The notes under the pieces are model-generated. The model searched no databases and was not told where the DNA came from. It saw only the letters and a program-made list of their open reading frames with translations. Below are positions 52,541-61,024 of a stretch of 64,000 bases of DNA, piece by piece. The DNA lies in contig DATFDP010000162.1 in assembly GCA_035252015.1 (NCBI GenBank), positions 1 to 64,000 of the forward strand, read 5' to 3'. Both the position numbers and the translations under genes were made by a program. This DNA is from JAICWP01 sp035252015. GTDB lineage: Bacteria; Acidobacteriota; Terriglobia; Terriglobales; Acidobacteriaceae. The number at the start of each line of letters is the position of its first letter. Position 1 is the first letter of the stretch.

Positions 52541-53613
52541 TTCGCCTCCGCCTGTGCCGTGTCCCGCCGGATCATCTCCACCACCGTGGGCATGCCGATA
52601 TCGCCATGGCATACCGCCGCGCAACGCCCGCAACCTACGCAGGCCATGGAAAGCTCTCGCTGGATGAAGTAATGCGACAACTTGCGAAAGAATCGCCGGT
52701 TGCGACGGTCATGCACAGACCGCCGCGGGTTGAAGCCTCCGGCCATGCGGGTAAAGCCGCCCAGAGCACAGGAGTCCCACACCCGCACCCGCTCCACCTC
52801 GCTACTGCTGACCTGCCGGTCCGCGACTGTGAAGCAGGTACACGCCGGGCACACATAGGTGCAGCCGCCGCATTCCAGGCAGCGCTGCCCGATTTCCTCC
52901 CAGGTCTTATCCGTGACCTTGTTCTGGGAGACGTAGCGTACAGCGGCCGAAAACCAGCTGGTCATCGTGCTCTCAAAGTGGGTGCGCAGATGCTCCAGAA
53001 GTTGGCGGCGCCGGGCTACATGCTTTTCCGTCCCTTTGCGGAAGATAGGATTGGCCAGCAAAGCCTCGCCGGCGGGTGTTCCCGCAACGGCCATGACCTC
53101 GTCGCCGAGGTCCATCAACTGGAGGTCAAAATGGTCGCGCGCGGCCGGGCCGGTATCGGCACACATGCAGAAGCACTCCTTGCCGATGTCGCGCTCCGGA
53201 TCGCTGCAAACCAGGTTGATGAGCAGCAGGTTGTGTCGCCGCTTCTCGTAGTAAATGTCGGTGAACTCTCGGCCGAGGAAGAAGCGGTCGAGGTGATAAA
53301 TGCCGGCCACGTCGCAGGAGCGAATGCCGAAAATCGCCCGCTTGGGCGCTTCGTAGCTGGGCTCGATGCGCAGATCGCCGTTGCTGCGCTCCACCTTCAT
53401 CAGGCGTTCTATGTGGGGGAACACAAAGCGTTTGGGCGGATAATAGGGATTGGCGAGATGGAGCTGGATGCGGTCGCGGTTGCCGTCAGTGACCGTGTCG
53501 AAGTAGGTGTCGCGCCCGCGTCCGCAAAATGGCGCCAGCACTTCATATCCCTGCTGGCGTAGCAGGTCCACGATGGCCAGCACATCGGTTTTTGCGAGAA
53601 CGCGCGCTTTCAT
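52537..53613 (-). CDS. Iron-sulfur subunit (sulfhydrogenase beta/HydB-like)
   Basis: 358 residues. Two C-terminal [4Fe-4S] motifs: C-L-E-C-G-G-C-T-Y-V-C-P and C-V-G-C-G-R-C-A-A-V-C. The N-terminal domain has I-F-G-I-R-S-C-D-V-A-G and C-F-C-M segments typical of HydB/anaerobic sulfite reductase A-type subunits. It bridges the FAD subunit and the FdhA-like subunit. ATG overlaps the fdhA-like stop (53610-53613). Confidence 0.9.
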   Translation of the reverse strand: MKARVLAKTDVLAIVDLLRQQGYEVLAPFCGRGRDTYFDTVTDGNRDRIQLHLANPYYPPKRFVFPHIERLMKVERSNGDLRIEPSYEAPKRAIFGIRSCDVAGIYHLDRFFLGREFTDIYYEKRRHNLLLINLVCSDPERDIGKECFCMCADTGPAARDHFDLQLMDLGDEVMAVAGTPAGEALLANPIFRKGTEKHVARRRQLLEHLRTHFESTMTSWFSAAVRYVSQNKVTDKTWEEIGQRCLECGGCTYVCPACTCFTVADRQVSSSEVERVRVWDSCALGGFTRMAGGFNPRRSVHDRRNRRFFRKLSHYFIQRELSMACVGCGRCAAVCHGDIGMPTVVEMIRRDTAQAEAK

Positions 53614-55631
53614 GCCGCCACCTTCTCCACCCGTACCGGGACCAGCTGGCTGCGGTCACCGATACCGGTCAAAATCTTTTTCTCCACTTCACGAAGGAAG
53701 TAGGGAACAAAAACGGTGCCGCTCCTTACCTCGGGAGTGACACGCGCTGTCGCTTGGGCAGAGCCCGCCGTGGTCCGCAGCGTGACCTTCTGGCCATCGC
53801 GCACGCCCAGCCCTTTGGCATCTTCACTGTTGATCTCCACGAAGCCATCGGGATAGTCCAGCCACAGAATGCGGTACTCGCGCTTGAGCGTCTCGCTGTG
53901 GCGTACCAGCACATCCTGGGTCCAGTAGTAAAGGGAACTCCCGAAAAACAGCTGGAAGGGAAACTCGGCTGCGGTGGGAACCTTCGGCGGCATTGCAACC
54001 GGGACGAAGTTGAACTTAGCCCCGTTGGTTTCGGCAAAAAGATAGCGAGTGCCAAGGGGCTGATCCGTGGTGCAGGGCCACTGCCGCCCATAATCCCGGG
54101 CCAGATTTTCATAATTGGCTCCGCTATAAAAGGGAACCGCCTGGCCAATCTCCTCCATCACCGCGGCTGCGGACAGATAATTCCAGTTCGTGCCCAGCAG
54201 GTGCGCAACCCGAGTCAACTGCTGCCACACTGGCATTAGCCCAGGAGCAGGCTCCACCACTTTTTGCGCCAGTTGAATGCGGCGCTCCGTGCTGGTGAAC
54301 GATACCTGCTCTTCTCCGTACGCGGTTGTAGGCAGCACTACATCGGCATACCGCGCGGCATCGGTGATGAATAATTGCTGGGACACCACCAATTTGAAAT
54401 CTTCGAAGAGGCCTCTGGCCTCCTCCACGCCGGCGGCGCTGGCCGGGTCGTAGTGACACATCCACAAGGCCTTTACCGTGCGGTTGTGGCCATCGGCCAC
54501 TAGTGAAGCGGCGCGCAGGCCCGGGGTAGACGGCAGCTTCGTGTTCCACAGAGTTTCCAAGCGCGCTCGCGCCGCCGCATCGCCTACGGGTTTGTATCCC
54601 GGAAAGCGGTCGGGCAGCATGCCCATGTCGCAAACGCCCTGCAGATTGTTCTGCTCGTTTAAGGCGAGAATTCCGGCCCCGGGCTTGCCGAGGCTGCCGG
54701 TGAGCAGCACCAGGTCCACCACGGCGCGAATGGTTTCGCGGCTGCGGGCTTCCATGCTGGTGGAATAGAGCACGCACGCGGCACGCGCGGCGGCGAAGGT
54801 GACCGCCGCCCGTTCAATCATCTCTGCAGGCACGCCGCAGACTTCCGCCGCTTGCAGCAGGTCGTAATCGCGCACTTGGCGCAGGAAATCTTCGTAATTT
54901 CGGCAGCGCGTCTTGATGAAAGCCAGATTCGCCAGCCCACGATCCAGGATAACCTTGGCCATGGCGCCGTATAGAGTCACTTCAGTGCCCGGCCGAATCT
55001 GCAGGAAAAGGTTTGCGCTCTCGGCCACGCGATGGCGGCGGGTTCCGATTACAATCAGCCGCGCTCCGCCTAATTTGGCCCGAATCACCGCCCCTCCGAT
55101 GGTGGGCAGCCTTCGCCCCAGGTCCACGCCGTCTACTACGATCACGTCGCTTTCGCCCAGATCGGCAACGGAGGTGGTGGCCGCCGGCACGCCGGTCATC
55201 TCCAGCAGCACATCAATGGAGTTGTTGCAAAACACGCTGCTGCCCTGGTCCACGTTGTTGGTGCCGATCACGGCGCGGGCAAACTTCTGCAGCAGGTAGG
55301 CGTCTTCGTTGGAGCAGCGGGGCGAGTTGAGGAAGGCGATGGAGTCCGGGCCATAGTGTTCGCGAATCTGCTTCAGCCGGGTGGCCACAAAGTCAAAAGC
55401 CTCGTCCCAGCCGACTTCCTGCAGTTGGCCTTGCTTCCGCAGCAGCGGCTTTCTCAGGCGCTCGGGCGAACTGGCAATTTCGTGCACATGCCACCCCCGC
55501 GCGCAGATTCTGCCCTGGTTGGTGGGATGGGAGATGCTGGGATAGGCGCCAATTACCCGGTTATCAGCAGTTTCCAGGTAAAGGCCACAGCCGACTCCGC
55601 AGTAGGTGCAGGTAGTCAACTGATGCGCCAT
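53610..55631 (-). CDS. Formate-dehydrogenase-like molybdopterin oxidoreductase lacking the catalytic Cys/Sec-His pair
   Basis: 673 residues. N-terminal [4Fe-4S] ligands Cys8, Cys11, Cys15, Cys43; the usual Lys two residues after the last Cys is Arg45. The fold follows E. coli FdhF closely (K-F-A-R-A-V-I-G-T-N-N-V-D; T-G-S-L-G-K-P-G-A-G; Q-N-N-L-Q-G-V-C-D-M-G). Aligned without gaps, FdhF Sec140-His141 fall on Phe134-Cys135, while the catalytic Arg333 is kept as Arg302. The codons are TTT TGC (55232-55227), so it is not a hidden selenocysteine. It may act on another substrate, use Cys135 as metal ligand, or be an electron-transfer scaffold. First gene of the hydrogenase operon; tandem CRP-type sites lie 75-112 bp upstream. 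Confidence 0.88.
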   Translation of the reverse strand: MAHQLTTCTYCGVGCGLYLETADNRVIGAYPSISHPTNQGRICARGWHVHEIASSPERLRKPLLRKQGQLQEVGWDEAFDFVATRLKQIREHYGPDSIAFLNSPRCSNEDAYLLQKFARAVIGTNNVDQGSSVFCNNSIDVLLEMTGVPAATTSVADLGESDVIVVDGVDLGRRLPTIGGAVIRAKLGGARLIVIGTRRHRVAESANLFLQIRPGTEVTLYGAMAKVILDRGLANLAFIKTRCRNYEDFLRQVRDYDLLQAAEVCGVPAEMIERAAVTFAAARAACVLYSTSMEARSRETIRAVVDLVLLTGSLGKPGAGILALNEQNNLQGVCDMGMLPDRFPGYKPVGDAAARARLETLWNTKLPSTPGLRAASLVADGHNRTVKALWMCHYDPASAAGVEEARGLFEDFKLVVSQQLFITDAARYADVVLPTTAYGEEQVSFTSTERRIQLAQKVVEPAPGLMPVWQQLTRVAHLLGTNWNYLSAAAVMEEIGQAVPFYSGANYENLARDYGRQWPCTTDQPLGTRYLFAETNGAKFNFVPVAMPPKVPTAAEFPFQLFFGSSLYYWTQDVLVRHSETLKREYRILWLDYPDGFVEINSEDAKGLGVRDGQKVTLRTTAGSAQATARVTPEVRSGTVFVPYFLREVEKKILTGIGDRSQLVPVRVEKVAA

Positions 55632-55705
55632 GCTAGCCTCCCCACTCTATGCGCCGGCGGCAGACGTCAACATTCTTATGTTATGGAGGAGTTAACAGCC
55701 GCAGC

Positions 55706-55743
55706 CGTGACTGGGGTCACGCCCGACCGTGACCGCGCGCACT
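55706..55743 (-). promoter_or_regulatory. CRP/FNR-type site pair upstream of the hydrogenase operon
   Basis: GTGACTGGGGTCAC (55707-55720) is a perfect GTGA-N6-TCAC palindrome. Exactly 22 bp on, GTGACCGCGCGCAC is a degenerate partner, the same spacing as at 42958 and 43849. It lies between the divergent fdhA-like and anti-sigma-kinase genes and could serve either. Confidence 0.55.
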
Positions 55744-55811
55744 CAAGTCCAAAAAGCAATGGGTGTCGGTTACAATCAAGTCGGAGTACACATTTCGGCG
55801 CGGGACCGCTC

Positions 55812-56258
55812 ATGACCGATTCGGGCAATTCACAATGTGAATTTGAAGGCAAGAAGCTGAAGGTGCAGCTCGACATTACGATCAGTGCCCATACTGATTC
55901 CATTTCTCCGGTAGTGGAGGCGGTGCTTGCCTTGGCCCGGGAAATGAAATGCGCCGTGGGCAAGGAGTTTGAGATCGAAACGGCAGTTCGCGAAGCCTTG
56001 GCGAATGCCATTCGTCACGGCTGCGGTGATGATTCATCCAAGCGGGTGGAGTGTTGCGTGGCTTGCGACGAAGCGCATGGCATGCTGATTGTGGTGCGCG
56101 ATCCCGGGCCGGGCTTCGACCCTGCCGGAATCCCCAGTCCTATCGTCGGCGAAAATATCTATTCCCATCATGGGCGAGGCATTTACCTCATCAATCAGCT
56201 GATGGATGAAGTGCGCTTCGAGCGCGGCGGCAGCGAAATCCACATGCGGAAGACGTAA
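55812..56258 (+). CDS. Anti-sigma-factor-type serine kinase (RsbW-like ATPase domain)
   Basis: 148 residues, a single GHKL/HATPase domain. N box E-A-L-A-N-A-I-R-H-G, G1 box D-P-G-P-G-F-D-P, G2 box H-G-R-G-I-Y-L-I. RsbW/SpoIIAB-type kinases bind a sigma factor or phosphorylate an anti-anti-sigma antagonist; neither partner is adjacent. ATG 55812 starts the protein; the frame is open further upstream without similarity. Divergent from the hydrogenase operon. Confidence 0.82.
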   Translation: MTDSGNSQCEFEGKKLKVQLDITISAHTDSISPVVEAVLALAREMKCAVGKEFEIETAVREALANAIRHGCGDDSSKRVECCVACDEAHGMLIVVRDPGPGFDPAGIPSPIVGENIYSHHGRGIYLINQLMDEVRFERGGSEIHMRKT

Positions 56259-56339
56259 GGCAACAACTCCCCCGGACTGCTGCCCTGACGCGCCGGAAGT
56301 CAGTTCGACCGCCGATAATCGACCCGCCGGAGGTTAGAG

Positions 56340-57029
56340 ATGAAACCAACGCTTGCATGGGCTCTTGCCATGTTGTTGTCCGCTAGCGCCTGGGGGCGCG
56401 ATCCCTGGAAGGACAAAAACTACAAAAACTGGGACGCCAACGATGTCCGCAAGCTCCTCTACGACTCTCCCTGGTCGAAACGGGTTAGCCGCACTGCATT
56501 GCAAGCCCCCGAAGGCCCCGCCGCGGACGTGAGTGGGGTGGATATGATGGACACGCACTCCAAGGAAGCTGAGGCTGGTAGCGATACCCAGCAGACGGTC
56601 TTTGTCGTTCGTTGGGTTTCTTCGCGCACGCTGCGCGAGGCGTGGGCGCGATCATTGGTCCTGCAGAAGCAGATTTCCCCTGAGTCCATTGATCAGCATT
56701 TGCCACCCGTTCCCGGCGAGTACCTGCTCGCCGTGGTTGGGCCGAGCATGGGGGCTTTTGCGCGGACTGACGACGCTACCCTGAGGGACAAAAGCTATTT
56801 GGCTGTGGGTAAGCAGAAAATCCGCCCGATTCGCGTGGAGATCGATCAGACCAGGGATGGCAAGATAAGCGGAGTGGTATTTCACTTTGCCAAGATCGAT
56901 GCCACGGGCAAGCCGCTTCTTGCCGGGAACGAAAAGGATGTGAGGTTCGTCGAGCGCGGCGCAGCGGCCGGCTTCGACGTCAACTTCAACCCACGGCAGA
57001 TGGTGGATTCACAGGGACCGGACTTATGA
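56340..57029 (+). CDS. Secreted protein of unknown function
   Basis: 229 residues with a signal peptide (1-19, ending A-W-G-R). The region D-P-W-K-D-K-N-Y-K-N-W-D-A-N-D-V-R-K-L-L-Y-D-S-P-W resembles N-terminal segments common in acidobacterial exported proteins of unknown role. The central ~120 residues are mixed alpha/beta. No catalytic motif. GGAGG lies 7-11 bp before the ATG. Confidence 0.65.
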   Translation: MKPTLAWALAMLLSASAWGRDPWKDKNYKNWDANDVRKLLYDSPWSKRVSRTALQAPEGPAADVSGVDMMDTHSKEAEAGSDTQQTVFVVRWVSSRTLREAWARSLVLQKQISPESIDQHLPPVPGEYLLAVVGPSMGAFARTDDATLRDKSYLAVGKQKIRPIRVEIDQTRDGKISGVVFHFAKIDATGKPLLAGNEKDVRFVERGAAAGFDVNFNPRQMVDSQGPDL

Positions 57030-57032
57030 ATC

Positions 57033-57521
57033 TTAGTTGGGCTGCGGTACCTCTGCAACGGGTTCCTGTGGAATGTTGACTTCCACGCCCGGAAGCGTTA
57101 GCTGAACCTGTCCTGCATCGTTCACCACCGAGATTCGGCCATCCTGCCATTCCACTTGCGCCCTCTGCAACTCGCGCTGCGCCAGCACCTGCTGCAGCCG
57201 CGCTATCCGGGCCTGAACCCGGGCGGCCTGCGTTTCTCCCAGGCGCTCCTGCAACTCCGCCAGCCGTGCTTGTGTTTGCCGCGGAATCATCGCGGTCACG
57301 GCCCCAGAGGGCGCCTGACGCTCGCAGCGCGGGCGCTCGGCGAAGACCTCGGCCAGAGTCGCGGCTTTACTGAAATGAACTCTGCTTTCCGCAATTGTGC
57401 TCTTGGCGCTGTCGGTGAGATGATGAATCTGCTGCAACCCTCCATCTTGGTAGTAACCGTTCAGTCCCAGGGCCAGCACGCCAGCCGCCAGCCAGTACCA
57501 CGCTTGAGTCGCTGCTTTCAT
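57033..57521 (-). CDS. Membrane-anchored coiled-coil protein of unknown function
   Basis: 162 residues. N-terminal hydrophobic segment (W-Y-W-L-A-A-G-V-L-A-L-G-L-N) acts as signal or anchor. Residues ~85-125 are a heptad-like coiled coil rich in Ala, Gln and Arg (A-R-L-A-E-L-Q-E-R-L), followed by a short beta-rich end. No family recognised. Convergent with the preceding gene (3-bp gap). Confidence 0.6.
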   Translation of the reverse strand: MKAATQAWYWLAAGVLALGLNGYYQDGGLQQIHHLTDSAKSTIAESRVHFSKAATLAEVFAERPRCERQAPSGAVTAMIPRQTQARLAELQERLGETQAARVQARIARLQQVLAQRELQRAQVEWQDGRISVVNDAGQVQLTLPGVEVNIPQEPVAEVPQPN

Positions 57522-57670
57522 CGCCCTCTCCTTGCCTGATACCCGTTGGACGGGTTACCCCCGGTTCCGTTAGCACACAACAGCCAATACGTGGACAGTA
57601 ATGCGGTAGTTCCACACGCGGGGCTGCAAGCCGCCGAGGGCCAGCGGGAGCCTGGTGCTACACTGCCGGA

Positions 57671-59581
57671 TCACTTCGCCGGCAGGACCTCTACTTCCAC
57701 TCCCGAGGACTCACCGGCGGAGCGGTAGATCCGTTCGGTGGCCTTCTGGAAATCGCTGAGCTTCGCGTTGGGAATGTCTACGAACGTCTGCGGGTTGCGG
57801 TCCACCAGCGGGAACCAGGAACTCTGCACCTGAATCATGATGCGGTGGCCGCGGCGGAAGGTGTGGTTTACGTCGGGCATGGTGAAATCCACTTCTTCCA
57901 CCCTGCCCGGAGTGAACGGCACCGGCTTGTCGAAGCTGTGACGGAATTTCCCGCGCATGGGTTCGCCTCTCACCAGTTGCTGGTAGCCGCTCATCGAGTC
58001 CACTGGCGGAGGCACATCGGCTGGCCGCTTCTTCTCTTCCTCCGGCTCCGGATAGTCTGGCGTGTACACGTCAATCAGCTTGACCACCCAGTCGGAGTCC
58101 GTGCCTGAGGTGGAAACGTGCAGTTTGGGTGATACCGGCCCGGCGAGAGTGACGTCCTCCTCCAGAGGGTCGGTCTGGTACACAAGCACATCAGGCCGGC
58201 GCGAAGCAAAGCGCTGGTCGGAAACCATGTATTCCTGGGGCGCGCCCAGGGCCGTGTAATCAATGAAGGGCACCGGGCGGTTGGGATCGCTGATGTATTC
58301 GTCATAGCCATTCCCGGACGGAGGAGTGAACGAAAGTTTGCCGTCGGCCTGGAAGTAAAGCATGCGCTTCTGCGCCTGCGGCGGTGGCCAGGCGCTGTAC
58401 TGGCGCCACACATTGGTTCCCGTCTCAAACATATAGGCTTTGGGTGGATCGGATTGACCTTCTTCCTTCAAGTACTTCTCGAAAAATGGGAGCTCGATAT
58501 TGGAGTGGAAGTAGGCAGAGGTGCCGGAGTCAAAATTCACCCGCCCCAGGCTGCGGCCGGCGTGAAAAATCCAGCCACCGTGCACCCAGGGACCCATCAC
58601 GATACCGTTGTAAATGCCGGGATTGTTGTGCCCAACCGCCCGAAAAACGTTGAAGGGGCCTTGCAGGTCCTCGGCATCGAACCAGCCGCCGACCGTCAGC
58701 ACCGCGCAATGGATGTTATGCAGGTGAGAAGGAATGCTGCGCGACTTCCAGTAATTATCGTAGGTTGTGTGGTAAACCTGATCATTCCACAGGGGATTAC
58801 GGCCTTTGAAGTAAAGGCGGTCGGCGTTGGCCAGCGGACCCATGTTGAGGAAGAACTGGTAGCCATCTTCGGTCCCGAAGTCGACCTGTTTAGGATACCG
58901 TGGGGGAGGCGCCGGCTTGGGTTGCGGCTGGAAGTAGGCGTAGAAGTCGAAGTTGGCGGCCAGCATGAATGCGCCGTTGTGGTAGGCGTCGTCGTTCATG
59001 TAAAGGTCGGTGACCGGCGCCTGCGGCGAGGCCGCCTTAATGGCCGGGTGCGAGTCAATGATGCTGGCGGCCGTGTAGAAGCCCAGGTAGGAGAGTCCCC
59101 AGATGCCGACGCGGCCGTTGTTGTAGGGGACGTGCTTGAGCAGCCATTCAATGGCGTCGTAGGCGTCGGTGCTCTCGTCCACATCGGTTTTCGATTGCGG
59201 ATGGTCAATGTGCGGCGTCATCTCCCGCCAGGTTCCTTCCGACATGTAGCGCCCGCGCACATCCTGCAACACAAAAATGTACCCCGCTTTTTCGTACTCC
59301 TCTGAGGGGCCTAATCGCCTGGGATATTGGTCTTCTCCGTAAGGCTCAATGCTGTAAGGCGTGCGCTCCATAAGGAAGGGATACAGGCGCGCGGAGGAGG
59401 CATCTTTGGGCACATACACCGCGGTGAACAGGCGTGCGCCGTCGCGCATGGGAATGCGGTATTCATACTTGGTGTAGTGGGCACGCACATCGAATTTGGG
59501 AGCCTCAGACTTGTTTTGCGCGAAAACGGGGCCAACAGTAAGCATGAACACTATCAGCACCACAGCGAGGCGATGAACCAT
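57671..59581 (-). CDS. Secreted CocE/NonD family hydrolase (S15-like)
   Basis: 636 residues with a signal peptide (1-21, ending V-F-A-Q). Alpha/beta hydrolase core: nucleophile Ser in G-L-S-Y-L-G-F (near residue 177), catalytic Asp in G-G-W-F-D and His in W-V-H-G-G. The C-terminal jelly-roll (P-V-S-P-K-L-H-V onward) is typical of X-Pro dipeptidyl-peptidase/CocE enzymes. Family members include cocaine esterase, glutaryl-7-ACA acylase and alpha-amino-acid ester hydrolase; the substrate here is probably an ester or amide in the periplasm. Monocistronic. Confidence 0.9.
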   Translation of the reverse strand: MVHRLAVVLIVFMLTVGPVFAQNKSEAPKFDVRAHYTKYEYRIPMRDGARLFTAVYVPKDASSARLYPFLMERTPYSIEPYGEDQYPRRLGPSEEYEKAGYIFVLQDVRGRYMSEGTWREMTPHIDHPQSKTDVDESTDAYDAIEWLLKHVPYNNGRVGIWGLSYLGFYTAASIIDSHPAIKAASPQAPVTDLYMNDDAYHNGAFMLAANFDFYAYFQPQPKPAPPPRYPKQVDFGTEDGYQFFLNMGPLANADRLYFKGRNPLWNDQVYHTTYDNYWKSRSIPSHLHNIHCAVLTVGGWFDAEDLQGPFNVFRAVGHNNPGIYNGIVMGPWVHGGWIFHAGRSLGRVNFDSGTSAYFHSNIELPFFEKYLKEEGQSDPPKAYMFETGTNVWRQYSAWPPPQAQKRMLYFQADGKLSFTPPSGNGYDEYISDPNRPVPFIDYTALGAPQEYMVSDQRFASRRPDVLVYQTDPLEEDVTLAGPVSPKLHVSTSGTDSDWVVKLIDVYTPDYPEPEEEKKRPADVPPPVDSMSGYQQLVRGEPMRGKFRHSFDKPVPFTPGRVEEVDFTMPDVNHTFRRGHRIMIQVQSSWFPLVDRNPQTFVDIPNAKLSDFQKATERIYRSAGESSGVEVEVLPAK

Positions 59582-59685
59582 GGGGTCTCCGGTTTCTTTC
59601 TGCGAATGCGGAAGGTAAATGCCGGAGGCGCGTCAAGTCAACTCGCGGGCAGCGAAATCGAACCTGCTCATGTACACTTTTCGCC

Positions 59686-60750
59686 GTGAGCGCCAAAGCG
59701 AAGAGAATCGCAGTCATTCCGGGTGACGGCATTGGCAGGGAAGTGCTGGCCGAGGCGGTGAAGGTGCTCGATGCCTCCGGCGCTCCCGTGGAGATGCAGC
59801 ACTTTGACTGGAGCGCTGACCGCTACCTCAAGGACGGCACCACCGTCCCTGCCGACGGCTTCGTTATGCTGGGCCGCGACTTTGATGCCATTTTGGTGGG
59901 CGCCTTCGGCGATCCCCGAGTGCCCTCCAACATTCATGCCAAAGAAATCCTGCTGGGGATGCGCTTCAAGATGGATCTCTATGCTAACGTGCGCCCTATC
60001 AAGTTACTCGACGCCTCGCTCTGTCCCCTGAAGCGCGTGGAGCCTAAGGACGTGGACTTTACCGTCATCCGCGAGAACACCGAAGGTCTCTATGTGGATA
60101 TGGGCGGCGTCTTCAAGCAGGGCACGCCAGAAGAAGTGGCGGTGCAGGAGGACGTCAACACGCGCAAAGGTGTGGAGCGGATAATCCGCTACGCTTTTGA
60201 ATATGCCCGCCAACATGCCCGCCCGGGGCGCCAACCCAAGCTCCTGATGACCGACAAAGCCAATGTGATGACTTACGCTCACGGTCTGTGGCAACGAGTG
60301 TTTAAAGAAGTGGCCAAGGCTTACTCGGACGTGAAATCTGAACACATGTACGTGGACGCTCTGTGCATGCAGATGGTGCGCGATCCGCGGCCGTTCGACG
60401 TCATCGTCACTAACAACATGTTTGGCGACATCATCACCGACCTGGGCGCGGGCTTGCAGGGCGGGCTGGGCATGGCGGCCAGCGGAAACATCCATCCCGC
60501 GTCCACATCCATGTTTGAGCCGGTGCACGGCTCGGCGCCGCCGATTGCAGGCAAAAACATCGCCAACCCCATGGGCGCAATCCTGACCGCCTCCATGATG
60601 CTGGCGCACATCGGACTGGCTCGTCCGGCAGAAAAAATTGATGCTGCCGTGCTCGAGGCCGTACGCCAGAAGAAGACCACGCAGGATGTAGGTGGCAGCC
60701 TGGGCACGCGCGAAGTAGGGGAGTGGATCGCGTCCCGCGTCGCCGCCTAA
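59686..60750 (+). CDS. leuB: 3-isopropylmalate dehydrogenase (isocitrate/isopropylmalate family)
   Basis: 354 residues. P-G-D-G-I-G near the start, R-E-N-T-E-G-L-Y (catalytic Tyr), M-T-D-K-A-N (catalytic Lys), V-D-A-L and N-M-F-G-D-I-I-T-D-L (metal Asp), then P-V-H-G-S-A-P-P-I-A-G-K. It resembles the actinobacterial LeuB type; tartrate or homoisocitrate dehydrogenase activity cannot be excluded. The start is GTG at 59686. No other leucine genes are in the window. Confidence 0.78.
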   Translation: MSAKAKRIAVIPGDGIGREVLAEAVKVLDASGAPVEMQHFDWSADRYLKDGTTVPADGFVMLGRDFDAILVGAFGDPRVPSNIHAKEILLGMRFKMDLYANVRPIKLLDASLCPLKRVEPKDVDFTVIRENTEGLYVDMGGVFKQGTPEEVAVQEDVNTRKGVERIIRYAFEYARQHARPGRQPKLLMTDKANVMTYAHGLWQRVFKEVAKAYSDVKSEHMYVDALCMQMVRDPRPFDVIVTNNMFGDIITDLGAGLQGGLGMAASGNIHPASTSMFEPVHGSAPPIAGKNIANPMGAILTASMMLAHIGLARPAEKIDAAVLEAVRQKKTTQDVGGSLGTREVGEWIASRVAA

Positions 60751-60756
60751 CTTCTG

Positions 60757-61021
60757 CGCCGCGGATTAACACGGATACACGGATGTTCTTTGTGTCATCC
60801 TGAGCGAGGACGCGGCGAACCAACCCGCGTCCGAGTCGAAGGACCTTGTGTCTTATGTTAGTCACGCCACGCAAATGTGCCGCAGAATCCCAAACAAAAC
60901 GAAAATTCCAAATCAAACGCAAGGTCCCTTGACTTGCCCTCATCTCGCAAGCTCGATTCGCGCTCGCTCGGAATGACATTAGGAAAAAGTCCGTGCAAAT
61001 CGGCGTTAATCCGTGGCGATG
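60757..61021. repeat. Nested MITE-like element (ACGGAT ends with TGTCAT...GAGCGAG inner repeats)
   Basis: Outer ends GCGGATTAACACGGAT (60762-60777) and GGCGTTAATCCGTGG (61001-61015) are inverted. Inside, TGTCATCCTGAGCGAG and its inverted partner CTCGCTCGGAATGACA (60962-60977) form a second inverted pair. No ORF. It fills the space between leuB and the convergent aguA. Confidence 0.7.
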
Positions 61022-61024
61022 AAT

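Noticed and set aside
55227..55232. Possible selenocysteine at the FdhA-like active site
   Set aside because: The codons are TTT TGC, with no in-frame TGA, so no Sec is encoded.
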